From the IMG/VR virus record IMGVR_UViG_3300029268_002496, positions 1 through 39,560 of that record: a stretch of 39,560 bases of DNA; one strand, written 5' to 3'. Under the pieces are notes generated by a model. It worked only from the letters and a program-made list of their open reading frames with translations. It ran no database searches and was not told where the DNA came from. Origin of the DNA: a virus. Position numbers and translations under genes: made by a program. Shown one piece after another: positions 1 to 5,276 of this stretch (the first letter of the stretch is position 1; each line of letters starts with the position of its first letter).

Positions 1-56
1 ATTATTTTTTTTTCTCATTTATTTAACATATCTTATTACTTAAAAATAATCAGAAT

Positions 57-563
57 ATGACAAAATTAACAAAGGAACAGTATGAACACCTAAGAAAAGG
101 GGGTTATTTCAGAGCTATTTATAAGCCGACAAAATTGGATGTTGGCAAGAACTTTTTGGCTTTGGTTGGCAAAGATGTTGTAATATGGCCAAATCACGGA
201 CATGTAGTGCCGTATATTGATGATCAGATATATTTTGGACAATTCAGGTTTGATATACAAGGGTTGTCAGGATGGTGTCCTGAAGAAGATTTTGAAATAT
301 TGGAACCTATAAACAAATTTGTGAATGTTCAATATAAGGATAATCATCAATACAGGATGACCTATTTGGACAATGAAGTAATTTTTCAGAACTTTGGTAA
401 TGGTTATACAGCACCTATGATTGTGGGTAGGAGTTTTGATAAAAAAAATCATGACTATATTTTCCGTCTTTCACAACCACCTGCAAACAAGACAGAGTAC
501 AGGGTATGGAAGTTTGGAATGACTGATGAAGATGGGTGGAAGTATTTAATTAATAAGAAATAA
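57..563 (+). CDS. Hypothetical phage protein, 168 aa
   Basis: I do not recognise this protein. It is 168 residues, soluble (no signal peptide or membrane segment), rich in aromatic residues and probably mostly beta (for example YIDDQIYFGQFRFDIQG around residues 53-69). The N-terminus is basic and charged (MTKLTKEQYEHLRKGG) and lacks the capsid-targeting-like tag seen further right. It sits one base before the next gene on the same strand, so the two are probably co-transcribed. The ATG follows an AT-rich leader without a strong Shine-Dalgarno sequence, which is common in Bacteroidetes-type genomes. Confidence 0.75.
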   Translation: MTKLTKEQYEHLRKGGYFRAIYKPTKLDVGKNFLALVGKDVVIWPNHGHVVPYIDDQIYFGQFRFDIQGLSGWCPEEDFEILEPINKFVNVQYKDNHQYRMTYLDNEVIFQNFGNGYTAPMIVGRSFDKKNHDYIFRLSQPPANKTEYRVWKFGMTDEDGWKYLINKK

Positions 564-564
564 T

Positions 565-957
565 ATGAATAACGAATTCGTTCTATATAAAGAATCTCTA
601 GAATTAAAACAAATCGGATTCGATGAAGAATGTTTCAGTAGGTATGTAAACGGTGAATTGTTAACTTATAAAGAACATAATGATGACAATTATCATTGGA
701 GTAACGAAATATCAGTTCCATTAATCCAACAGGCTTTTCGATGGTTCAGAGATACCCACAAACTATATGCTGAAATTTTGGTTGATAGAACAATGGGACC
801 GAAATTCTGTTATCAAATATTCTGTTTTAATCAAAATGAATTCGATTGGGAAGATTTAACCGATAGAAAAGAATTTTTTCTAGAATATTTTTATGAAAAA
901 GCAGAATATGATTGTTTAAAAAAATTAATTGAAATTGTTAAAAATCGTAATTTATGA
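565..957 (+). CDS. Conserved phage protein of unknown function, 130 aa
   Basis: This is a soluble 130-residue protein. Its centre (VPLIQQAFRWFRDTHKLYAE, about residues 51-70) resembles a short protein seen in many phages whose core reads roughly A-x-x-QAFRWFREK. Its function is unknown to me. The start lies one base after the stop of the preceding gene (TAATATG), so translation is probably coupled. The C-terminus is lysine rich. It is the last gene before the non-coding zone and two hairpins follow about 90 bases downstream. No catalytic motif is visible. Confidence 0.75.
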   Translation: MNNEFVLYKESLELKQIGFDEECFSRYVNGELLTYKEHNDDNYHWSNEISVPLIQQAFRWFRDTHKLYAEILVDRTMGPKFCYQIFCFNQNEFDWEDLTDRKEFFLEYFYEKAEYDCLKKLIEIVKNRNL

Positions 958-1044
958 AGAAAAAATTAAAATTAATATCATATTTGGAATGTCAATAAGT
1001 AATGTATTTTTTCTTTTTACCTTTACTTATGTTTTCGATGAATT

Positions 1045-1096
1045 ACCACTACACTAAAGATGTAGTGGTTTCTGGATCTTTCGATCCTTCTTTTTT
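1045..1096 (+). terminator. Tandem hairpins ending in a T-tract
   Basis: A 9-bp perfect stem (ACCACTACA at 1045-1053 with TGTAGTGGT at 1061-1069) is followed at once by GGATC-tttc-GATCC (1074-1087) and then TTCTTTTTT. This is an intrinsic terminator closing the 57-957 transcript, or a leader structure for the repeat element that starts at 1098. Confidence 0.6.
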
Positions 1097-1097
1097 A

Positions 1098-1191
1098 ACG
1101 TTTCACAGACAAGATGCTTCTTAGGTTTCATCAAAATGAAACGGTCGTCCACAGAGCCGGCCTCCACGTTCAAAAACCGATATTCCATCGG
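1098..1191 (+). repeat. Conserved structured element, copy 1 (about 94 bases)
   Basis: This is near-identical to 17368-17459. The invariant core runs GTCCACAGAGCCGGCCTCCA and later AAAAACCGATATTCCATCGG. It contains two hairpins, GTTTC-AT-caaa-AT-GAAAC and CCGAT-attcc-ATCGG. The first hairpin's loop differs from copy 2 by two bases and its inner pairs differ but still pair, so RNA structure and not a reading frame is conserved. No family recognised. From 1192 to 1420 I see only AT-rich DNA with no gene or structure I can support. Confidence 0.6.
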
Positions 1192-1420
1192 TCTGTATGT
1201 TTTATACTTAGAGTTACGTTCATACAAGATGAAGAGGCTTTTCTTCTAAATTAACATGTATTATTACTTTATTGATTTTACCCGAACCAAGTTTTCAATT
1301 CGGAACCAAATATCAAAGAACGATTAAATGTATATATTAATTATTTAAAGTCCATTTCATCAAAATTCATCTAACGACAAGGTGCAATCGGATACCTGAA
1401 TGTTGAAAGAAATTAATTTG

Positions 1421-1504
1421 TACCGATGGCCGGACTCGAACCGGCACGGGATTTATCCCAATGGATTTTAAGTCCATCTTGGCTACCTATTACAACACAT
1501 CGGC
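1421..1504 (-). tRNA. tRNA-Leu(UAA)
   Basis: Reading the minus strand, the acceptor GCCGATG pairs with CATCGGT. The anticodon loop CTTAAAA (anticodon UAA) sits on the stem ATGGA/TCCAT. There is a long variable arm (GGGAtaaaTCCC) as expected for leucine. The T-arm GCCGG-TTCGAGT-CCGGC is perfect. The discriminator is A and CCA is not encoded. It is the only tRNA here on the minus strand. Confidence 0.9.
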
Positions 1505-1639
1505 ATATATTATATTATTACAAGTATACAAAAAAGTTTTAAAATAAAAATTTTTTATTTTATATATATATAAAAAAGGTCTGACATCATTTTTTTCATA
1601 AAAAATTTAAAAAAATTTTTTTTATTCAAAAATTTTACA

Positions 1640-1647
1640 TAATTTTG
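1640..1647 (+). promoter_or_regulatory. Bacteroidetes-type -7 element TAATTTTG
   Basis: This matches the TAnnTTTG -7 consensus of Bacteroidetes housekeeping sigma factors. No clear -33 TTG is seen. It lies about 15 bases before a boxA-like AGTTCTTTAAAA (1662-1673) and the structured RNA that follows. Confidence 0.4.
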
Positions 1648-1661
1648 TAGTCTTAACAGAA

Positions 1662-1942
1662 AGTTCTTTAAAATACAGGTGGGTGCTAAGGGTTCGGATG
1701 TGTCTCAAGACCACCAAATGGTACATGTCCATTAGATGAAAAAGAAGTATTTAAGGTTTTTTCCCCTATTCTATAAACCTTTATTTAATACTTTTTTGAT
1801 ATAGAAAGAATAGGTTTCTTACTGACTGGCATGGGGGTGAGAATTAAAATCCAGTTAGGTAGTATGTTACCGAAAATAGACGAATAAAAAAAGTAGTGGT
1901 GAACTTTTTTTGTAGGTCAGACATACCTGACCGATTTTTTTT
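1662..1942 (+). ncRNA. Structured RNA with an H-type pseudoknot and terminator
   Basis: No open frame explains this stretch. AAGTATT (1745-1751) pairs with AATACTT (1787-1793) and AAGGTTT (1753-1759) with AAACCTT (1775-1781), forming one long hairpin. Its loop sequence CCTATTCT (1765-1772) is perfectly complementary to AGAATAGG (1807-1814) outside the hairpin, which makes a classical pseudoknot. Further pairs are ACTGG/CCAGT and GGTA/TACC. It ends at GGTCAG-acatac-CTGACC (1915-1932) plus eight T. tmRNA and RNase P hallmarks were not found. Family unknown. Confidence 0.5.
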
Positions 1943-1946
1943 AAAA

Positions 1947-1963
1947 TTGTTCTTAAAAATATT
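1947..1963 (+). repeat. boxA-like direct repeat, copy 1
   Basis: TTGTTCTTAAAAATATT is repeated exactly at 2327-2343. It resembles the rRNA/tRNA antitermination boxA (TGCTCTTTAACA in E. coli, GTTCTTTGACA-like in Bacteroidetes). Related forms occur at 1662, 2836 and 2941, always shortly before a structured RNA or a tRNA. Confidence 0.4.
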
Positions 1964-2326
1964 GAAACAAACTGAATTGATGATTATCATTGATTTAGTA
2001 AAAATATAGGGTGAACAGAGTGTGCGAATCCTCTACTCACTTGTTTTTATAGTGTAATTTGTTGATAATCGGTAAGATGTTACTGATTGTCACAAAGGAA
2101 TTGTAAAAAGATTATTATCTAACATGGATGATAATGAGTTCGTCTAGCAGTAGGACACCCTAAACGTATTTAAAATCAGCATTGGGCTGGTACATCCTAT
2201 TTATATTCAAAGTATGTTATAATAACACGTGATAAAAAATAAAAATGAATATGAAAAGGTGGCGTGGGTACTCTTTTGAATAAGTATACAAAGTAGAAAA
2301 GTACCTTTCCAGCTCTCATAAAATTA
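1964..2326 (+). other. Non-coding stretch with a series of hairpins
   Basis: There is no convincing gene. Visible stems include GTGA-ac-AGAG...CTCT-ac-TCAC near 2010-2042, AATC-GGTAA-gatg-TTAC near 2065-2085, TAGGA...TCCTA enclosing CAGC-attg-GGCTG near 2152-2202, and GGTACT-c-TTTT...AAAAGTACC near 2268-2304. The segment TTCGTCTAGCAGTAGGACACC near 2140-2160 looks like the D-arm of tRNA-Glu or tRNA-Gln. I cannot find a matching anticodon arm or T-arm, so I do not call a tRNA. Confidence 0.35.
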
Positions 2327-2343
2327 TTGTTCTTAAAAATATT
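2327..2343 (+). repeat. boxA-like direct repeat, copy 2
   Basis: An exact 17-base copy of 1947-1963, placed just upstream of the stem at 2342-2429 and the interrupted tRNA at 2432. Confidence 0.4.
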
Positions 2344-2429
2344 TCGGTTCTTCGTATTACAAATACACGTTCTGATCTAAACTATTCGGTATTCGGAACA
2401 ATACGGTAGCTACTAAGCAAGAACCGAAA
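2342..2429 (+). ncRNA. Branched RNA element just upstream of a tRNA
   Basis: TTTCGGTTCTT (2342-2352) and AAGAACCGAAA (2419-2429) form a perfect 11-bp closing stem. Inside lie GTATT-aca-AATAC and GTATT-cggaac-AATAC, suggesting a multibranched fold. It ends two bases before the tRNA at 2432, so it may be a leader or processing element. Family unknown. Confidence 0.4.
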
Positions 2430-2431
2430 AT

Positions 2432-2535
2432 GGGGAAATAGCTCAGTTGGGTAGAGCATTTTGTTAAGGGTGGTAATGAGTTTGATGTTCATTACCACCC
2501 CAGAAGGGTCAGAGGTTCAAATCCTTTTTTCCCCA
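2432..2535 (+). tRNA. tRNA with a hairpin insertion in the anticodon loop (anticodon unassigned)
   Basis: The acceptor GGGGAAA/TTTCCCC, D-arm GCTC-agttgggta-GAGC, anticodon stem TTTTG/CAGAA and T-arm AGAGG-TTCAAAT-CCTTT are all present. The anticodon loop is 37 bases instead of 7. It is TTAA followed by a perfect 12-bp hairpin (GGGTGGTAATGA with TCATTACCACCC). Removing about 30 bases would restore a normal loop, but the boundaries are ambiguous and I do not assign an amino acid. Confidence 0.55.
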
Positions 2536-2564
2536 CAAAAATTTTTTTATTCCAAATATTATCG

Positions 2565-2572
2565 TATCTTTG
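2565..2572 (+). promoter_or_regulatory. Bacteroidetes-type promoter -7 element TATCTTTG
   Basis: A perfect match to TAnnTTTG. It would start an RNA of about 250 bases that ends at the terminator at 2795-2828. From 2573 to about 2730 I see AT-rich sequence without a gene. Confidence 0.5.
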
Positions 2573-2734
2573 TACCGTAAATGGAAAAAAACCATATTTT
2601 TGATTAAATATATAAAATAAATTAAACTTTTTTTAGAAATAATAATACAAACATAATATAAAACGAAATTGACAATGACAAACACATTTAAACATAGTAA
2701 ACATTTTAGTTCATCATCCAAGTGGTTTACCACA

Positions 2735-2828
2735 ATCGGGGTTGAAGTGAAATTGCTATGTCTCATGTAAAGGTCATACAAGATTTCCACCACTAACCCC
2801 GATAGACGAAAGTTTGTTGGGGTTTTTT
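2735..2828 (+). promoter_or_regulatory. Riboswitch- or attenuator-like alternative hairpins
   Basis: AACCCC at 2795-2800 can pair in two exclusive ways. It pairs upstream with ATCGGGGTT (2735-2743, 9 bp with AACCCCGAT), enclosing GTGAAAT/ATTTCCAC and TATG/CATA arms. It pairs downstream with GGGGTT (2819-2824), forming a terminator with inner AGAC-GAAA-GTTT and a T-run. The closing stem therefore acts as an antiterminator, the layout of an ON switch. The next genes are tRNAs, so it may gate the tRNA-His transcript. No known aptamer recognised. Confidence 0.4.
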
Positions 2829-2855
2829 ATTTGTTGTTCTTTTAAAATAATATAT

Positions 2856-2928
2856 GGTATTTGTAGTTCAGAGGTAGAACGCCGGTTTGTGAAGCCGGAA
2901 GCCGAGATTTCGAAATTCTCCAAATACC
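2856..2928 (+). tRNA. tRNA-His(GUG)
   Basis: The extra G at position -1 faces C73, and the acceptor GTATTTG pairs with CAAATAC. The anticodon stem CCGGT/GCCGG carries the loop TTGTGAA (GUG). The T-arm is GAGAT-TTCGAAA-TTCTC. A boxA-like GTTCTTTTAAAAT lies just upstream at 2836. CCA is not fully encoded. Confidence 0.9.
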
Positions 2929-2940
2929 CAATTTAAAAAG

Positions 2941-2951
2941 GTTCTTTGACA
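2941..2951 (+). promoter_or_regulatory. boxA-like GTTCTTTGACA
   Basis: This matches the boxA-type antitermination motif preceding stable RNA genes in Bacteroidetes. It lies 41 bases before the interrupted tRNA at 2982. Confidence 0.4.
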
Positions 2952-2981
2952 TCTTGAAATGAAATTAAAATAATTTAATGT

Positions 2982-3114
2982 GGAGGAATAGCTTAATGGT
3001 AGAGTATAGATTCATACTGACAACAAATATTCCCTTGAAAAAGTGGCGAGGTTAATCAGTTACTTCGTTTTTTCTTAAAAAAAAGAGATATGGGTTCGAA
3101 TCCCATTTCCTCCG
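2982..3114 (+). tRNA. tRNA-like gene with about 60 extra bases in the anticodon region
   Basis: The acceptor GGAGGAA/TTCCTCC, D-arm and a perfect T-arm ATGGG-TTCGAAT-CCCAT are clear. Between D-arm and T-arm lie about 85 bases where about 25 are expected. ACTGA (3016-3020) pairs with TCAGT (3056-3060), which suggests a folded insertion. Two possible anticodon loops are visible: TTCATAC (CAU) before the insertion and TTCTTAA (CUU) after it. I cannot decide which is used. No group I core motifs were seen in it. Confidence 0.5.
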
Positions 3115-3126
3115 CAAAATGTAGTA

Positions 3127-3253
3127 GTGATTTTGAATGTTACTTCGACTTGAAAACGACAAAACCACATTCATACCTTTTTAATGGTAGTCGCGTGAAG
3201 TCGGTCACATTGTGGATGTGTTCATGGTATCGGTTCAAGTCCGATATATCACC
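3127..3253 (+). tRNA. Possible tRNA-like gene with insertion (weak)
   Basis: GTGATTT (3127-3133) pairs with ATATCAC (3246-3252) with one mismatch, directly after a perfect T-arm ATCGG-TTCAAGT-CCGAT. AATG/CATT could be a D-stem with an enlarged loop. CACA-TTGTGGA-TGTG would give a GUG anticodon, already covered by 2856-2928. CGACTT and AAGTCG form a long-range pair. The element is about 50 bases too long and may be degenerate. Confidence 0.3.
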
Positions 3254-3264
3254 CAAAAATAAAT

Positions 3265-3338
3265 GGGACAGTGGTGTAGGTGGTCTTGCACGAAAGTCTG
3301 AAGAACTTTAGGTATCCGTTCAACTCGGATCTGTCCCA
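3265..3338 (+). tRNA. tRNA-Phe(GAA)
   Basis: The acceptor is GGGACAG/CTGTCCC. The anticodon stem AAAGT/ACTTT has loop CTGAAGA (anticodon GAA). The T-arm ATCCG-TTCAACT-CGGAT is perfect. The discriminator is A. Confidence 0.9.
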
Positions 3339-3342
3339 CAAT

Positions 3343-3432
3343 GGAAAGTTAATTGGTCGGGGTTGCCAACATAGTTTTGAAAACTATTGATTCGTCTAAC
3401 AAACGAAGGGGGGTCGGGACCTCAATTTTCCG
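3343..3432 (+). tRNA. tRNA-Ser(UGA)
   Basis: The acceptor is GGAAAGT/ATTTTCC. The anticodon stem ATAGT/ACTAT carries loop TTTGAAA (UGA). The long variable arm TTCGT-ctaacaa-ACGAA is class II as expected for serine. The T-loop GTCGGGA is slightly unusual (G at 58). The discriminator is G. Confidence 0.85.
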
Positions 3433-3457
3433 CGATCTTTATTTGATCACAATTTTT

Positions 3458-3729
3458 GACTTCGTAGCTCAATTGGTAGAGTACTAGACTTTAAAAATAA
3501 ATAGGAGCACATAAATAAGAAATTTTTATGTGAATTTTCTCAAATTCGGTGAACTCTTTAAAATGACAACACCGAGCCAAGCCGAAAGGAAGGTGTAGAG
3601 ACTAGACGGGAAACATCTAAGTCGTAAGATATGATGAAGGTATAGTCCAGACCACAAACTGAAAAGGTAATGAAAATTATAGTGGTAAAGTTAATCTAGG
3701 GGTTATGGGTTCGATCCCCATCGGAGTCA
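3458..3729 (+). tRNA. tRNA-Lys(UUU) split by a group I intron
   Basis: The acceptor GACTTCG/CGGAGTC, the D-arm, anticodon stem CTAGA/TCTAG and T-arm ATGGG-TTCGATC-CCCAT are intact. The anticodon loop is interrupted. Joining ...CTT (to 3491) with TTAA... (from 3691) gives the seven-base loop CTTTTAA, anticodon UUU. The intron then falls between bases 34 and 35 of the anticodon, the same site used by the group I intron of cyanobacterial tRNA-Leu(UAA). Confidence 0.85.
3492..3690 (+). ncRNA. Group I self-splicing intron without ORF (about 199 bases)
   Basis: The segment has the conserved core seen in small group I introns: GTAGAGACTAGACGG and later GGTATAGTCCAGACC, whose GACTA and TAGTC form P7. 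The intron ends in G. The 5' exon ends in T as needed for the P1 U-G pair, although I could not place a long P1. No reading frame lies inside. The exact boundaries are set by restoring the anticodon loop and could shift by one or two bases. Confidence 0.8.
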
Positions 3730-3733
3730 CTAA

Positions 3734-3790
3734 TGATTTCGAACTCATCATTTATTTAATATATTTTTATTAATGATGAGTTCGAAATCA
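3734..3790. terminator. Perfect 19-bp inverted repeat
   Basis: TGATTTCGAACTCATCATT (3734-3752) and its reverse complement (3772-3790) flank a 19-base AT loop. It lies between the intron-bearing tRNA and an endonuclease gene. It may be a terminator for the tRNA transcript or a signal that silences the endonuclease start. The T-tract is weak, so termination is inferred. Confidence 0.5.
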
Positions 3791-3830
3791 AAAGAGAACA
3801 AAATAATTTTTATATACTAATAAAAAAGAT

Positions 3831-4871
3831 TTGAAAAAGAATGTCCTTATTGTGGTAAATAAATTAATTGTACCTAGAATAAAATATAAATTAAATTGTT
3901 TAAATTGTGGAAATAAATTTGATATAGAAACAACTGAATCTAATTTTAAAAAAGGCAAATATAAAAAATGTTGTAGTAGTGAATGTTCACATAGTTATTC
4001 TTCAAAACACAACAATTATGATTTAACTAAAAAATCTTTTTGTAAAAAATGTGGAAACGATATAATTATAAAAAATCAAGCTTCAATTAAAAATTCACTT
4101 TGTAATGATTGTAAAAAAATAAATGGTAAATATAATAAAAATAAATACATTGTTAAAGAAATTATAAAATGTGAAAAAGTTGAAAAAGATAAAATTAAAT
4201 ATAGAATTTTTTGTAAACAATGTGGTCAAGAAAAATGTTTAAAACCAGAAATATGTAAAAAATTTAGAATATATCCAACGTTGATTAAATATTTTGGGTT
4301 TGATAAAAAGTATATAGGAACTTTAAAAATTTATGAAGAATATGAGAGAATTAAATTAAATTTATACAATGATTATTATATTGATTTGTTGAGTATACCA
4401 GATTTAATGATTAAATACGATTATGTTTGTAAAAATGATAGGAATTTTTCGAAAATAATGGAATCTTTAAATGTTAAAAGAAGAAAATTTAGTGATTCAA
4501 CAAAAAATTCTTATTTGGTAGGAAAATTAAATCCATTAACTCATACACCATATAAAAATGGGTGGCACACAACATGGGATGAAAAAGAAGTTTTTTATAG
4601 AAGTTCTTATGAATTAAATTATTGTAAAATACTAGATAATCAGAAAATTGATTATGAAATGGAAAAAATAAGATTGATTTATTGGGATTCACAAAAATTA
4701 AAATTTAGAGTGGCTATACCAGATTTCTATTTAAAATATTGTAATACATTGGTAGAAATAAAATCTGATTATACATATGATGAACAAAATATGAAAGATA
4801 AAATCAAATCATATAAAGAACATGGATATAATTTTAAACTTATATTAGAAGGAAAAGAAATAAATATTTAA
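3831..4871 (+). CDS. Homing endonuclease, zinc-ribbon plus PD-(D/E)XK-like nuclease
   Basis: This 346-residue protein has cysteine pairs typical of zinc ribbons (CLNCGNKF near 23, CSSEC near 48, CKKCGNDI near 71, CNDC near 91, CKQCGQEKC near 128). A C-terminal nuclease core follows: YRSSYELNY near 252, IPDFYL near 293 and LVEIKSDYTY near 306. It resembles free-standing phage endonucleases. It is inserted between two tRNA-Lys genes and uses a TTG start. In the neighbouring frame 3830-3862 encodes FEKECPYCGK and then a stop. This is another zinc-ribbon half, so an indel may have damaged the true N-terminus. Confidence 0.65.
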   Translation: MKKNVLIVVNKLIVPRIKYKLNCLNCGNKFDIETTESNFKKGKYKKCCSSECSHSYSSKHNNYDLTKKSFCKKCGNDIIIKNQASIKNSLCNDCKKINGKYNKNKYIVKEIIKCEKVEKDKIKYRIFCKQCGQEKCLKPEICKKFRIYPTLIKYFGFDKKYIGTLKIYEEYERIKLNLYNDYYIDLLSIPDLMIKYDYVCKNDRNFSKIMESLNVKRRKFSDSTKNSYLVGKLNPLTHTPYKNGWHTTWDEKEVFYRSSYELNYCKILDNQKIDYEMEKIRLIYWDSQKLKFRVAIPDFYLKYCNTLVEIKSDYTYDEQNMKDKIKSYKEHGYNFKLILEGKEINI

Positions 4872-4872
4872 T

Positions 4873-4945
4873 GGGTTCGTATCATAATTGGTAATGAAAT
4901 TGACTCTTAATCAATGCTATGAGATTTCGAATATCTCCGAACCCA
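4873..4945 (+). tRNA. tRNA-Lys(CUU)
   Basis: The acceptor is GGGTTCG/CGAACCC. The anticodon stem ATTGA/TCAAT has loop CTCTTAA (CUU). The T-arm GAGAT-TTCGAAT-ATCTC is perfect. The discriminator is A. It begins one base after the endonuclease stop codon. Confidence 0.9.
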
Positions 4946-4962
4946 CAGGTTTCAAAAAATAT

Positions 4963-5033
4963 ACGTGCATGGTGTAACGGTAGCATAAGGCACTCCAAAC
5001 GCCTTGGTCTGGGTTCGAATCCTTGTGTGCGTG
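4963..5033 (+). tRNA. tRNA-Trp(CCA)
   Basis: The acceptor ACGTGCA pairs with TGTGCGT (two G-T pairs). The anticodon loop CTCCAAA (CCA) is on the stem AGGCA/CGCCT, which has one mismatch. The T-arm CTGGG-TTCGAAT-CCTTG has one mismatch. The discriminator is G. It is less perfect than its neighbours. Confidence 0.75.
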
Positions 5034-5038
5034 CAAAT

Positions 5039-5127
5039 GGAAGGTTGACAGAGTATGGGTAATTGTACAAGTTTGCTAAACTTAGGTTAGGGTGATACCT
5101 ACGGGGGTTCGATTCCCTCACCTTCCG
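5039..5127 (+). tRNA. tRNA-Ser(GCU)
   Basis: The acceptor is GGAAGGT/ACCTTCC. The anticodon loop is TTGCTAA (GCU). The variable arm GGTTagggtgatACC is long. The T-arm is GGGGG-TTCGATT-CCCTC. The discriminator is G. Confidence 0.85.
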
Positions 5128-5158
5128 CAACTTGTGGTTTGAATCCACTCTTATGTCA

Positions 5159-5252
5159 GGAAAATTTGGAAAATTGCCAGAAAAGTAATGGTCCAGTTTC
5201 GAAAACTGAGGACGGGATAAAACCCGAATAGGAGCGTTACCTATATTTTCCG
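5159..5252 (+). tRNA. tRNA-Ser(CGA) with an aberrant T-loop
   Basis: The acceptor is GGAAAAT/ATTTTCC. The anticodon loop TTCGAAA (CGA) sits on CAGT/ACTG. The long variable arm is CGGG-ataaaa-CCCG. The T-stem ATAGG/CCTAT is perfect, but its loop reads AGCGTTA and lacks the usual TTCRA. The serine identity rests on the anticodon and variable arm. Confidence 0.65.
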
Positions 5253-5261
5253 CAAAGATAA

Positions 5262-5271
5262 TTAATATATA
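5262..5271 (+). promoter_or_regulatory. Putative phage late promoter TTAATATATA
   Basis: It lies six bases before the ATG of the ART gene at 5277. It is one base short of TTTAATATATA found before many genes in this window, including the endolysin. Confidence 0.45.
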
Positions 5272-5276
5272 GTTAC

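Noticed and set aside
1662-1942. tmRNA or RNase P RNA
   Set aside because: No alanine-tRNA-like ends, no tag-peptide frame and no GAGGAAAGTCC-type P4 core were seen.
2130-2230. Additional tRNA-Glu/Gln
   Set aside because: Only a D-arm-like TTCGTCTAG...AGGACACC is present; no matching acceptor, anticodon arm or T-arm.
2509-2793. 94-residue minus-strand frame
   Set aside because: It covers the end of a tRNA, a host-type promoter and the attenuator-like hairpins on the opposite strand; composition is not protein-like.
3090-3311. 73-residue plus-strand frame
   Set aside because: It runs through a tRNA T-arm, a tRNA-like element and tRNA-Phe; not a protein.
4882-5148. 88-residue minus-strand frame (MDSNHKLRKVRESNPRRYHP...)
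   Set aside because: It is antisense to three tRNA genes; such SNPR-rich peptides are typical false translations of tRNA T-arms.
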